This document shows positions 1 through 8,114 of a DNA stretch of 64,000 nt, piece by piece. The stretch is from a bacterium (GTDB lineage: Bacteria > Vulcanimicrobiota > Vulcanimicrobiia > Vulcanimicrobiales > Vulcanimicrobiaceae). The position numbers and the translations under genes were made by a program. The notes below the pieces were generated by a model, which ran no database searches, was not told the DNA's origin, and saw only the letters and a list, made by a program, of their open reading frames with translations. Numbering within the stretch: position 1 is the first letter of the stretch; the number at the start of each line of letters is the position of its first letter. The stretch spans positions 1-64,000 of the forward strand of contig JAJYFL010000002.1 of assembly GCA_021790935.1 (NCBI GenBank), given 5' to 3'.

Positions 1-1
1 A

Positions 2-205
2 GTTCAAAAGCAAGAGATTCTTAGCTTGCACCGATCCCTAATGAAGCCCATGCAACCCATGCGCGGTGGCATGAAGGCCAGCGGCATGGGTGGCGAGGAG
101 AACGGCATGAACGATCCTGGTGCGATCCTGATCGAGATGGCGGTACATTGGGGGCCGATGCGGCCACACATGGTTCCCGGCGCCCGCTATATGCGTAGCC
201 ACTGA
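2..205 (+). CDS. Met-rich protein, C-terminal fragment (5' end outside window)
   Basis: An open frame runs from the first bases to a TGA at 203-205 with no stop, so this is either the tail of a longer gene or a 54-residue protein starting at the ATG at 41. From that ATG, 10 of 54 residues are methionine, spread among Gly/Pro/His, as in metal (copper)-handling tails. The residues before it (VQKQEILSLHRSL) look helical and faintly recall the end of DUF305-type secreted proteins; that resemblance is a guess. It converges on the methyltransferase gene 28 bp downstream. I do not recognise the family. Confidence 0.45.
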   Translation, partial: VQKQEILSLHRSLMKPMQPMRGGMKASGMGGEENGMNDPGAILIEMAVHWGPMRPHMVPGARYMRSH

Positions 206-233
206 CGTCTCGCCGGCCGGTTCCCGGTTCCGG

Positions 234-818
234 CTATTGTACCAGTGTTGGCCGGAGGCGCGTGACTTCAAGGCCCTTGCCGATGGGTAGCGTGATTGAC
301 TCCACGTCGCTGCGCTTGCGGACGTGCGCGACGTAATCGAATAGATTATGAGAGAGAATGTTATCGGCAACGACCACGGCGCCGGGGGCAAGATCGAGGA
401 GCTCGAAGAAGCGGATGTAATCCTCTTTCTCGCAATCGAGCAGTACGAAGTCGAGCGCACCGCACTTTGGAATGATCTCTCCGGCATCGCCCAATACGAA
501 CTCAACCCAATCCGCCAGGCCTAGCGCGGCGATCGTCTCTCGTGCTTCAGCCTGCCGGGTGGGTTCGATCTCGATGGAGGTCAGGCTCCCACCCGACTGG
601 CGCGCAGCCTCGGCAAGGGCGATGGTCGAGATTCCGCTGGATCCTCCAATCTCGGCCAGCCGTCTTGCGTGGCACCCGGCAGCAACGGCACAGATGAACT
701 CGGCGGAATCAGGCTCGAGGTTACGATGCCGTTCCGATTGCGGGAGTTTTTTAAGGTCCTGGTCCAATTTGCGCTTCCATAAGCGAGCGATGGCCGCGCG
801 TTTCACTTCATCCAGCAT
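234..818 (-). CDS. class I SAM-dependent O-methyltransferase-like protein
   Basis: A 194-residue Rossmann-fold methyltransferase related to the O-methyltransferase (family 3) group. The SAM-binding motif I is visible as AEIGGSSGIS at residues 55-64, followed by an acidic end of beta-2 (SIEIEP) and a later DFVLLDCEKEDY motif typical of this group; the AVVVADN stretch matches the strand after it. Residues 1-35 are helical and may form the substrate cap. It is the second gene of a two-gene minus-strand unit, 7 bp after the ICMT-family gene. The substrate cannot be told from sequence. Confidence 0.8.
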   Translation of the reverse strand: MLDEVKRAAIARLWKRKLDQDLKKLPQSERHRNLEPDSAEFICAVAAGCHARRLAEIGGSSGISTIALAEAARQSGGSLTSIEIEPTRQAEARETIAALGLADWVEFVLGDAGEIIPKCGALDFVLLDCEKEDYIRFFELLDLAPGAVVVADNILSHNLFDYVAHVRKRSDVESITLPIGKGLEVTRLRPTLVQ

Positions 819-825
819 GACGGCC

Positions 826-1551
826 TCATTCGACTACGGTTATTCGTTTCATTTGTAAGCGGTTCACGATGTTCTGGGCGACGATGCCGATGACGTAGAG
901 TACGAAAAAAGCCAAGACCCCTAGGCGCGCGCCGAAGAGGACCGCAATCATGCCAAGCAACACCGCACCGGTAAGTAGTTCGGAGAGCAATCCTTGCCGG
1001 AGGGAGGCTTCGGCATCGCCCGTCGCTGGAGCGGGCGTCAAGCGTGGAAGAAGCCAAGGGACCGTTGCAGCGTATCGCGCATACGCGGCGCCGTAGCGTT
1101 CCCGCAATCCGGCCTCTTCATGACGCGCGAGCATCCAGATGAAGATGCCGGTCGCAAGAGCGATGAATATCCAGCCGCCGATCGGCGCCATGAGGCCGAT
1201 ACCGATCGCCATCAACAGGTTGCCGAGATAGAGCGGATTACGGGTGTACCGGAACGGGCCGCGGACCAGCAGCGCATCCGTGCGGGCGTTGTCGTTCCAG
1301 ACGACGCCCGCGCTCAAGTAACTAGATCCCGAAAGCCGCAGCAGAAAGCAAAGCGCCGTCAATACCACACCAAAGATCAGCAGTCCGAAGATGCAGTTGG
1401 AGCCGAAGCGCGAACCAAGTTGCACGAATGACGGCACGTAACCATGCTGCGGTTTGGAAGATACTCCCCCGACGGCAAAGCCGAGGAAGTAGATCATTCC
1501 AAACACGATGCTACGCCTGCGATACCACCACGGAGAGGATCGTTCGTTCAT
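826..1551 (-). CDS. isoprenylcysteine carboxyl methyltransferase-family membrane protein
   Basis: 241 residues with several membrane segments (about 15-32, 52-72, 111-142 and near 195-228). The C-terminal half carries the family core GPFRYTRNPLYLGNLL (residues 98-113) and RHEEAGLRERYGAAYARY (about 143-160), the SAM-binding signature of ICMT/PEMT-like integral membrane methyltransferases. In bacteria such proteins methylate diverse small molecules or lipids, so isoprenylcysteine should not be assumed. An AGGAAC element lies just before the ATG. It leads the unit with the soluble methyltransferase behind it, suggesting a shared pathway. Confidence 0.82.
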   Translation of the reverse strand: MNERSSPWWYRRRSIVFGMIYFLGFAVGGVSSKPQHGYVPSFVQLGSRFGSNCIFGLLIFGVVLTALCFLLRLSGSSYLSAGVVWNDNARTDALLVRGPFRYTRNPLYLGNLLMAIGIGLMAPIGGWIFIALATGIFIWMLARHEEAGLRERYGAAYARYAATVPWLLPRLTPAPATGDAEASLRQGLLSELLTGAVLLGMIAVLFGARLGVLAFFVLYVIGIVAQNIVNRLQMKRITVVE

Positions 1552-1610
1552 TTAGGTTCCTGCATGCCGTTTTTACGCAGCGACACCGCCGATTGTTTCA
1601 ACTGCGACAG

Positions 1611-1657
1611 GCTCCTATAGCGGACGAACCCAGCGCCCCGGCGGTCCGACGACCGGC
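1611..1657 (-). repeat. 47-bp tail repeat, copy 1 (encodes GPPGRWVRPL-stop)
   Basis: On the minus strand this block reads through the peptide VVGPPGRWVRPL and a TAG stop. A second copy at about 4699-4745 encodes the same peptide with about 43 of 47 bases identical. Here it is joined to the broken alpha/beta-hydrolase frame, so it looks like a recombination scar: the 3' end of a lost paralogue of the 4701-5552 protein. Confidence 0.6.
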
Positions 1658-1902
1658 GACCGTCGAAGCAAGGCAGCGTGAGCGCGTAGATCGTCTACGA
1701 ACGCGCGAAGTGCGCGATCTGACCGAACCACTCCCACTGCCCGCAAATCAAGCCAGGAATGAAGACGAGACTCTGCGATCCGCTGCCGTACTGCGTGACA
1801 TGGCACGACAGCGAGGGCCGGAAGCACCGACAGCATCAAGAGCCGCAGGACAAGACAAGGGAGATGTTTTATGAGAGGTTTTCCTTTCACAGTGCGAGTC
1901 AC
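1656..1902 (-). pseudogene. alpha/beta-hydrolase N-terminal remnant
   Basis: One minus-strand frame encodes a signal-peptide-like start (LPCLVLRLLMLSVLPALAVV). After a frameshift the neighbouring frame reads YGSGSQSLVFIPGLICGQW and WFGQIAHFARS, then a TAG, then TIYALTLPCFDGRR. That order (glycine turn, LVFIPGL strand, W-x-x-Q-I helix, Y-x-L-T-L-P-x-F strand) is the N-terminal sheet of secreted alpha/beta-hydrolases. The frameshift, the internal stop and the cut at the 47-bp tail repeat show a dead gene. The catalytic Ser and His would lie in the missing part. Confidence 0.55.
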
Positions 1903-2304
1903 GGTGCGAGCGCCATGAAGATGCGGTACCCGATCGAAGCCAGAGCGAAGAAGATCGCGGCATGGAGTGCACGGCCGGCGAACTCGGCGTGAAGGCGCGC
2001 GACACCAGCGCGAAGAGGGCCGCGGGATTCGGCGCGTCGGATTATCTCTGGCAGTAGGCGTCGCCGTTCCGGTCGCCGCTCATGCGGCCGCGCGCAGCTC
2101 TATCCGGCGTCCGCCTGTGGCCATAGCGCATGGGCCGCCTGGTTCCGAGAGGAACGCTCTGTTTGCCAAAATGGCTTGCGATGCGCACAACTTGCGCGTT
2201 ACGAACCCGATTACTGGCCACACGAGCGTCTTCTCACTGAGCATGCTCTTGCTTGCGGGGCAGGGGGGACGATGAAAAACGAGTGAGAGTTGGAGTCGAC
2301 TCCC
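1903..2304. other. intergenic region with decayed coding remnants
   Basis: No intact gene is supported. On the minus strand, about 2060 down to 1899, an open stretch ends HAAIFFALASIGYRIFMALAP-stop, which resembles the C-terminal membrane helix of a real protein that has lost its front part. The remaining open frames on both strands have unnatural composition and no start signal. This fits the decayed hydrolase next to it. Confidence 0.3.
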
Positions 2305-2333
2305 TGTACAATACCCCGCCCTTCGCGTACAAT
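2305..2333 (+). promoter_or_regulatory. candidate sigma-70 promoter of the phosphoesterase gene
   Basis: TGTACA (2305-2310) and TACAAT (2328-2333) are 17 bp apart, matching the -35 and -10 boxes at 4/6 and 5/6 positions. The stretch is AT-rich compared with its surroundings and lies 60 bp before the ATG. It is a pattern match only. Confidence 0.35.
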
Positions 2334-2392
2334 GCTCTCAATAAAAATCACGAACGGGCCACCTCAGGGCCGCGCGATCGGAGTAATCTCAA

Positions 2393-3820
2393 ATGGCGCA
2401 GAATAGATGTAGAACAGCCGTAGCGCTCGCGAGTTCGATCGCGTTTGTTGCGACTTCTCTTGGTTCAGCTCAGGCGGTTTCCCCGGATCGAGATGGGATT
2501 CACAAGATTCGCCACGTGGTCGTCATTTTCCAGGAGAACCGCTCATTCGATTCCTACTTCGGCACCTATCCGGGTGCAGACGGAATCCCGATGCGCAATG
2601 ATGTTCCAACCGTTTGCGTGCCCGATCCCCGCGCGCATACCTGCGCCAAACCGTATCCAGACCATGCCGATATGCAACGTGGCGGCCCACACAACGACGT
2701 CAACAGCGTGGCCGATACGGATGGCGGGAAGATGGACGGCTTCATCGCACAAGCGGAGAAAAATTCACGTCACGCGTGCCGCGACCTCACAAACCCAGCC
2801 TGCACGACTTCCGGGACCCCCGATGTCATGGGCTACCATACCGGCTCCGATATCCCGAACTATTGGACCTACGCACACGATTTCGTCCTGCAGGATCACA
2901 TGTTCGAGTCGGTCCACTCCTGGAGTTTTCCGTCGCACCTCTACCTGGTGTCGGCATGGTCGGCGCGGTGCGTACGAGAGAACGATCCGATGAGCTGCAC
3001 CAGTGCCGTCGATCCACCGAACCGGACGCGACGAAACCCGACACCGTTCGCGTGGACGGATCTGACCTATTTACTGGACAAGTACCACGTCACGTGGGCG
3101 TGGTATCTTGACCACGGCGCTAAGGGACCTGGCACGCGTCATGGTAAGCAGCGGCATGGCACGGGGAAACGCGTCCGGAAAGCAGCGTTCAAACAACCCG
3201 GAGTTCCGCCGATCTGGAACGTACTGCCGGGATTCAGCGATGTCGCCGAGGATCATCAAACGGCGAATATTCAAACGCAGAGTGCGTTCTTCGCGGCCGC
3301 AAAGGCTGGTACGTTGCCTGCGGTTTCGTGGCTACTGCCTGATAACGTGGACAGCGAACATCCACCGGCGCTGGTGAGCACGGGCCAATCCTACGTGACT
3401 AGAATCATCAATGCCGTGATGCGTAGTCCGAATTGGAACTCCACGGCGATCTTCCTGACGTGGGACGACTGGGGCGGCTTCTACGATCACGTCGTTCCGC
3501 CAAAGGTCGACGCGCTCGGATATGGCATACGTGTGCCGGCGATGGTTATCAGCCCGTACGCGAAGATGGGGTATATCGATCGCCAAACGCTATCGTTCGA
3601 TGCCTACCTGAAGTTCATTGAAGACGACTTTCTGAACGGCGCGAGGCTGAATCCCAAGACCGACGGACGCCGCGATTCGCGGCCAGACGTGCGCGAAAAT
3701 GCGCAGGAGCTTGGTAACCTCGTCAACGACTTCAATTTCTCGCAACCGCCGCGCCGTCCGGTACTTCTTCCGATCCACCCAAAGACAACGCTGATTGGGA
3801 GTCGCGTACCAAGCAACTGA
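2393..3820 (+). CDS. secreted phosphoesterase (phospholipase C / acid phosphatase family)
   Basis: 475 residues. A Sec signal peptide ends near SAQA (residue 28). The family signature follows: [20 protein letters not shown] (residues 41-60), which holds the metal-binding Glu-Asn and the nucleophile region of the PF04185 phosphoesterases, and later [15 protein letters not shown] (about 354-368) with the metal-binding Asp and His. Known members cleave phospholipids or phosphomonoesters outside the cytoplasm. The C-terminal extension seen in some phospholipases C is absent, so an acid phosphatase-type role is as likely. It stands alone, with a promoter candidate upstream. Confidence 0.85.
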   Translation: MAQNRCRTAVALASSIAFVATSLGSAQAVSPDRDGIHKIRHVVVIFQENRSFDSYFGTYPGADGIPMRNDVPTVCVPDPRAHTCAKPYPDHADMQRGGPHNDVNSVADTDGGKMDGFIAQAEKNSRHACRDLTNPACTTSGTPDVMGYHTGSDIPNYWTYAHDFVLQDHMFESVHSWSFPSHLYLVSAWSARCVRENDPMSCTSAVDPPNRTRRNPTPFAWTDLTYLLDKYHVTWAWYLDHGAKGPGTRHGKQRHGTGKRVRKAAFKQPGVPPIWNVLPGFSDVAEDHQTANIQTQSAFFAAAKAGTLPAVSWLLPDNVDSEHPPALVSTGQSYVTRIINAVMRSPNWNSTAIFLTWDDWGGFYDHVVPPKVDALGYGIRVPAMVISPYAKMGYIDRQTLSFDAYLKFIEDDFLNGARLNPKTDGRRDSRPDVRENAQELGNLVNDFNFSQPPRRPVLLPIHPKTTLIGSRVPSN

Positions 3821-4005
3821 CGTAGCCCTCTTGCGCGCGTACATGGCGCGAGTAGCGACACGGTAAGGCTCGTGCTTGCGGCTCCGCCCGATGCCTGGGG
3901 ACACTAGTGATGTCAAACGTTTCAATGCATGACTATGGGGGTACCACTAAGCGATTGGAGTAAAGTTACGCTGCCAATCCAATACGCGAAAGGGTAAGTA
4001 AAAAC

Positions 4006-4554
4006 GTGAACAAATTGTCTTCGTTTGTCGTGGCAGCACTGCTGGGCTCTACGCAACTCGGTTTGGCGGCAGTTCCGCTTTCGGTTGCTGCACAACAATC
4101 TCAAATGCCGATGCACGGCATGCATCAGGCGACCCGCGTTAGCGGAACGATTACCGCCGTCAGCGGCCATCTCGTCACGCTGCAACAGGCTCGCGGGACG
4201 ATCGTTATTAACGACCAGGTTGCGCTTAACCGTAAAATGACCGGTAACGTTGCCGTCGGACGCCAGATCGTCGCGGTCGGTCACTGGCGTAATGGCACCT
4301 TCTACGCGACGGCGCTCCAATTTGGCTTGGCAACCTCGGCAATGAAGCAGTCCGCCAGGGTTAGCGGGACGATCACTGCCGTCAGTGGCCATCTCGTTAC
4401 GCTGCAACGAAGCCGTGACACGATCGTCATCAACGATCAGCCCGCACTCAACCATGAAACGACCGGCAACGTGGCCGTCGGACGTCAGGTTGTCGCGCAC
4501 GGATATTGGCGCCGCGGCACGTTCTACGCAACGAGCATCGATAGACGACCGTGA
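4006..4554 (+). CDS. secreted protein with two DUF5666-like repeats
   Basis: 182 residues from a GTG start. A signal peptide covers residues 1 to about 29 (FVVAALLGSTQLGLAAVPLS). The mature part is a tandem duplication: residues 43-105 and 117-177 both run VSGTITAVSGHLVTLQ, then I-V-I-N-D-Q, then TGNVAVGRQ and GTFYAT. The two units are very similar in DNA too, so the duplication is recent. This beta-rich unit matches the small OB-like DUF5666 repeats of exported bacterial proteins, whose function is unknown. A Met/His cluster (QMPMHGMH, residues 33-40) could bind metal. The long minus-strand frame across it is a shadow. Confidence 0.7.
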   Translation: MNKLSSFVVAALLGSTQLGLAAVPLSVAAQQSQMPMHGMHQATRVSGTITAVSGHLVTLQQARGTIVINDQVALNRKMTGNVAVGRQIVAVGHWRNGTFYATALQFGLATSAMKQSARVSGTITAVSGHLVTLQRSRDTIVINDQPALNHETTGNVAVGRQVVAHGYWRRGTFYATSIDRRP

Positions 4555-4569
4555 CAGGAGAGGCCTTGC

Positions 4570-4689
4570 TTTGCGGAGCCTTTCCGTCCCCGTATTCGAG
4601 TCGCGGCCATCGGCGTAGGCACGCAGATTCACCTCCTCGTACGTGATCGATCGCCAGAACCGCTCGACAGTGGTGTTGTCGCGAACGGA
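4570..4689 (-). pseudogene. IS3-family transposase (OrfB) fragment
   Basis: Read on the minus strand, about 35 codons give DNTTVERFWRSITYEEVNLR followed by AYADGRDSN. This matches the late integrase-core motif of IS3-type transposases (D-N-x-x-V-E-R-x-W-R-S-x-K-Y-E-E-V-x-L). Nothing of the upstream catalytic Asp residues or of the C-terminal RPH motif follows, and no terminal inverted repeat was found. It is a scrap of a former insertion sequence lying directly against the tail-repeat boundary. Confidence 0.6.
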
Positions 4690-4698
4690 AGCTGACGC

Positions 4699-4745
4699 TC
4701 CTATAGCGGCCGAACCCAGCGGCCCGGCGGCCCGACCACCGGCGG
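4699..4745 (-). repeat. 47-bp tail repeat, copy 2
   Basis: This is the 3' end of the 4701-5552 gene, encoding VVGPPGRWVRPL and the stop. It matches the block at 1611-1657 with four differences in 47 bases. Homology ends just past TATAGGAGC on the downstream side, where the IS3 fragment begins. Confidence 0.6.
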
Positions 4746-5552
4746 CAGCGGAGGCAGCGGATGCAGCGGGGGGCTCGTCGGCGACCCGTTGAGAAGATCG
4801 CCGCCGAGGTCGACGTTCTGTGCCCGGACGTGGACGTCCACGCCGCGCCCGTTCTCCCGCAGCGTCGTCACGATCGACGCGCCCATGCCGTTGCTCTCGT
4901 CGATCGCGAGCGAGCCGTCGGCATTGCGCGTCACCGTCTCGCCGTCTCCCAAGTCTACGGTTTGCCCGTCTCCGATCGCGATCTGTTGCCCGTTCTGCAC
5001 GATGGTGGCGTTGCCGCCCGCGTCGAGACCGACTTGGGTCGCGCCCCCGGCAGTCGTCACGGCGGCGCTCTGATTCCAGGTGATGCCCCGGGCATCAGGT
5101 TGCGTCACCTGCGTGGATATCTGGAAACCACCCTGGAACGAATCCGAATCGAGCAGATCGGCGTGCGACGCCATGCTGTCGAAATGCGAATCGTCCTGAG
5201 TTCCGTCGCTCCGAGTACCCGAGAATGCAAGGTGCGGATCGCCGGTAGAACTTGCGTCGGCGCTGCCGAACCGGCCCTGCGCGACCGGGTTTGGTTGCTG
5301 CAGCCCGAGCAGGTTCAGGATATCCGCGATGATCCCGAAGAGCTTGTTGAGGATATCGCTCCAACCGCCCCCGGCCGGCTGCGCGGCATACGCCGATGCG
5401 GCGCTGGGAAGGGTGTCCGCTCGTAAGGCCGCATTCCACGGCCCGAAAAGGCCGCTCGCGCTCGCAAGCGGCGTCGCGGGAAGCCCCGTGCCGGTATCGC
5501 CGAGCAGGTCGCCCAGCGCAAAGTTCTCGACGGGTCGCTCCTGTACGTTCAT
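4701..5552 (-). CDS. GDPH-motif acidic protein with Pro-rich tail, function unknown
   Basis: 283 residues. The ATG at 5552 is chosen because GGAGGAGAG sits about 6 bases before it; the open frame extends further but without a ribosome site. Residues 69-84 form a hydrophobic amphipathic stretch (LFGIIADILNLLGL). Residues 103-112 read TGDPHLAFSG, the G-D-P-H turn seen in von Willebrand D-like domains, followed by a Gly/Asp/Thr-rich beta region with repeated DG/NG turns (IAIGDGQTVDLGDGETV). The end is Pro-rich and finishes GPPGRWVRPL. No classical signal peptide is seen, although the composition suggests an exported protein. It diverges from prfB, with 96 bp between the starts. Confidence 0.65.
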   Translation of the reverse strand: MNVQERPVENFALGDLLGDTGTGLPATPLASASGLFGPWNAALRADTLPSAASAYAAQPAGGGWSDILNKLFGIIADILNLLGLQQPNPVAQGRFGSADASSTGDPHLAFSGTRSDGTQDDSHFDSMASHADLLDSDSFQGGFQISTQVTQPDARGITWNQSAAVTTAGGATQVGLDAGGNATIVQNGQQIAIGDGQTVDLGDGETVTRNADGSLAIDESNGMGASIVTTLRENGRGVDVHVRAQNVDLGGDLLNGSPTSPPLHPLPPLPPVVGPPGRWVRPL

Positions 5553-5648
5553 GGTCGCTCTCTCCTCCGATGTCGTTCGCCCCGCCATCACGCGCAGCCG
5601 GGCGTGCGGAAAGGGGGTGGTGGTGCGCCGCAGAAACTGCACGCCGCT

Positions 5649-6765
5649 ATGAGCGACTCCCAGTTGACCAGCATCACCCGCCTCTCCGACCGTCTGGCGA
5701 CGCTCAAGGAGCGTCTTTGACTACGCGGGCAAAGCGCGTACCGTAAGCGAGCTCGACCAGCGCTCGCGCGCCGAGACGTTTTGGAACGAACCCGAGACCG
5801 CGCAGCGGGCGATGAAACAACTCGCGGAGTTGCGCGCGGACATAGAGAAGATCGACGCCGTCGCGCGGGCGCTCTCCGAGGCGCGCGAGATGCTCGAACT
5901 CTTCGGCAACGACGAATCCGCCGGCGTTGAAGTGGACGCCGGCATCGCGAAGGCCGAGGCCGCCACCGACGAACTCGAGATGGCCGCGAACTTCGACGGT
6001 GAGTTCGACGGACACGGCGCGATCGTCAGCGTCTTCGCGGGTGCGGGCGGGGTGGACGCCGCCGATTGGACGGCGATGCTCGCGCGCATGTACCTGCGCT
6101 GGGCCGAAGCCAAGGGTTTCTCGACTCAGATCGTCGACGAATCGCCCGCCGAGGAGGCGGGTTTGAAATCGATCACGTTCTTCGTACGCGGCCGCAACGC
6201 GTACGGGATGCTCGAGAGCGAGCGCGGCGTCCACCGCCTGGTGCGCATCTCGCCGTTCGATGCCGCGCACCGGCGGCACACCTCGTTTGCAGCCGTCGAT
6301 ATTATCCCCGAGATCGAGGCCGGCGAGAGCGTCGATTTCGAGATCAAGCCCGACGACATACGCGTCGAAACGTTCAAGGCGGGCGGCGCCGGTGGGCAGT
6401 ACGTCAACAAGACGGAATCGGCGATTCGAATCATCCACGTTCCTTCCGGGCTCATCGTCGCATCGCAGCAGGAGCGCTCGCAGATGCAGAACCGCGAGGT
6501 GGCGATGAGCATCCTGCGCGCGCGCCTCGTGCAGCGCGAGATCGAACTGCGAGATAAGAAGCTCGCCGATCTGCGTGGCGAGCGGAGCGCCAACGAGTGG
6601 GGATCGCAGATCCGCTCCTACGTGCTCAATCCGTACCAACTGGTGAAAGATCACCGGACCGGCGTAGAGAGCGGGAACACGGCGGCGGTGCTCGACGGCG
6701 AGATCGACGGGTTCATCTGGCCGTACCTGCAGCGGCGCCGTACGGCTGCCGGGAAAACGGAGTAG
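5649..6765 (+). CDS. prfB: peptide chain release factor 2, with programmed +1 frameshift
   Basis: RF2 reads UGA and UAA stops and triggers peptide release on the ribosome. Translation starts at ATG 5649, runs 23 codons to an in-frame TGA at 5718, shifts +1 and continues to 6765, giving 371 residues against 365 in E. coli. The stop-codon recognition tripeptide SPF is at about 200-202 (VRISPFDAAHRR) and the peptidyl-transferase GGQ at about 249-251 (GGAGGQYVNKTESA). The frameshift makes the gene self-regulating: when RF2 is scarce, ribosomes pause at the TGA and shift. The stop overlaps the GTG of the next gene by one base. Confidence 0.96.
5706..5721 (+). promoter_or_regulatory. prfB +1 frameshift signal
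   Basis: AAGGAG-CGT-CTT-TGA-C has the same geometry as the E. coli site AGGGGG-TAT-CTT-TGA-C: a Shine-Dalgarno-like element three bases before a slippery CTT, then an in-frame TGA followed by C. The +1 frame after CTT gives DYAGKARTVSELDQRS, which joins directly to the rest of RF2. Confidence 0.93.
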
Positions 6766-8114
6766 TGCGCGACCGCGTCCTCTGGCTGCTGACCGGAGCG
6801 TACGCGCTCCTCTACTTCGCGCTCGGTACGCTCAGGTATGCGGCGCATCGCAATTTCGTCGACCTCGGCATCTTCGCGCAGACCGCGGCCAGCGCGTTCG
6901 GCTGCTTCTGCAATACGATCGAGGGCAGCCACTGGGCGTATCACTTCTCGCCCATCCTCTATCTCGCGGGCGCGCTCATGCTGGTGTGGAGATCCCCGCT
7001 CGCGCTCGTGGCGCTGCAGGCCGCCGGCGGCGCGCTCGCCATCGCGCCGGTCTACGCGATCGTCGCGCGGCGGGCGGATCGCGCCGTCGCTCGCTTGGCG
7101 GCGCTCGTCGTCTTCGCCTATCCGCCGCTGGCGGGGCTGACGTTCGGAGATTTCCACGAGAACGGGCTCGCGCCGGCGGCGGTAGCGTGGCTGCTCTGGG
7201 CCTTCGACGGTGGGCTCACCGGCTGGACGATCGTCTTTGCGCTGGTCACGCTCTCGATCAAAGAAGATCAGGCGATCTTCTTGGCGGTCGCGGGCGGTCT
7301 CGCGGCGTGGCGCTATCGCGCCGACGCGCGGCGCGCGCGGTTGGCTCTCGGCATCGCGGCCGCCTCGCTCGTGGTGCTCGTCGTCTTCTTTGCGTTCGTC
7401 CAGCCGCACGCAAACGCGAACCCTCAGTGGTCGCCGACGCGTTTCTACGATTGGAGCGCCGCAGATTGGCGCGCGCTCTTCCCGGCAGGGCTGCTGCAGC
7501 GGGTCGGATTCCTCGTGCTGGCCTTCTTGCCGCTGCTCTTCCTGCCGTTGCGCGTGCCGGAGATCGCGATCGCGATCGCGCCGCTCTGCGAAACGCTGTT
7601 CTCGCGGATGCCGACGACCTTTACGATGGGGTCGCACTACGCCGGCGCGTGGATCGGCTACGCCGTTTTCGCATTCGCCGTTGCCGTCCGGCGCATCGCA
7701 AGGGACGATCCGGCGCGAGCGCGATACATCTTGTATTGGTGCGTAGGTCTCTGCGCGCTGGAGTTCGCGGTTGCCGATCCGTTGCACCCGGGCTACCTCC
7801 TACGGGCGCACGCCGTTGCCGATGCGCGGCTCGACCGCTTCTTGGCCACGCTGCCGCCGCACGCCGGAATCGCGACGCAAGAAGAAGCCTACACGCATCT
7901 CGCGGCGACCGATCCGAACGCCACGCTCCTGCCCGAATCCGCGGCCGGCCGAATAACCGCGTGCTACATCCTCACCGATACGCAGTTCCCGCGGTCGCCG
8001 CGGCTCGTTGAGAGCGCGGCGCTGGTGCGGCAGCTCGTGCGGGCGCGCGCCTACGCGCCGGCGCGGCGCGATGGCGCGATCACCCTCTATAAACGGTCGG
8101 CGGCGTGCCGCTGA
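6765..8114 (+). CDS. DUF2079 polytopic membrane protein
   Basis: 449 residues from the GTG that overlaps the prfB stop. The N-terminus (VLWLLTGAYALLYFALGTLR) and the motif NFVDLGIFAQTAASAFG, with GSHWAYHFSPILYL, are characteristic of DUF2079 proteins, which resemble GT-C glycosyltransferases and have about ten membrane helices plus a soluble C-terminal part. The likely role is transfer of a sugar from a lipid carrier in the envelope, unproven for the family. The last 35 bp overlap the convergent GT9 gene. Confidence 0.8.
   Translation: MRDRVLWLLTGAYALLYFALGTLRYAAHRNFVDLGIFAQTAASAFGCFCNTIEGSHWAYHFSPILYLAGALMLVWRSPLALVALQAAGGALAIAPVYAIVARRADRAVARLAALVVFAYPPLAGLTFGDFHENGLAPAAVAWLLWAFDGGLTGWTIVFALVTLSIKEDQAIFLAVAGGLAAWRYRADARRARLALGIAAASLVVLVVFFAFVQPHANANPQWSPTRFYDWSAADWRALFPAGLLQRVGFLVLAFLPLLFLPLRVPEIAIAIAPLCETLFSRMPTTFTMGSHYAGAWIGYAVFAFAVAVRRIARDDPARARYILYWCVGLCALEFAVADPLHPGYLLRAHAVADARLDRFLATLPPHAGIATQEEAYTHLAATDPNATLLPESAAGRITACYILTDTQFPRSPRLVESAALVRQLVRARAYAPARRDGAITLYKRSAACR

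Noticed and set aside
1967-2275. 102-codon plus-strand frame in the decayed region
   Set aside because: Its composition (Arg/Ala/Gly-rich, no domain) and lack of a ribosome site mark it as chance.
3922-4632. 236-codon minus-strand frame opposite the DUF5666-like gene
   Set aside because: It mirrors the two repeats of the plus-strand secreted gene. Only its first 15 or so codons are meaningful, and they belong to the IS3 fragment.
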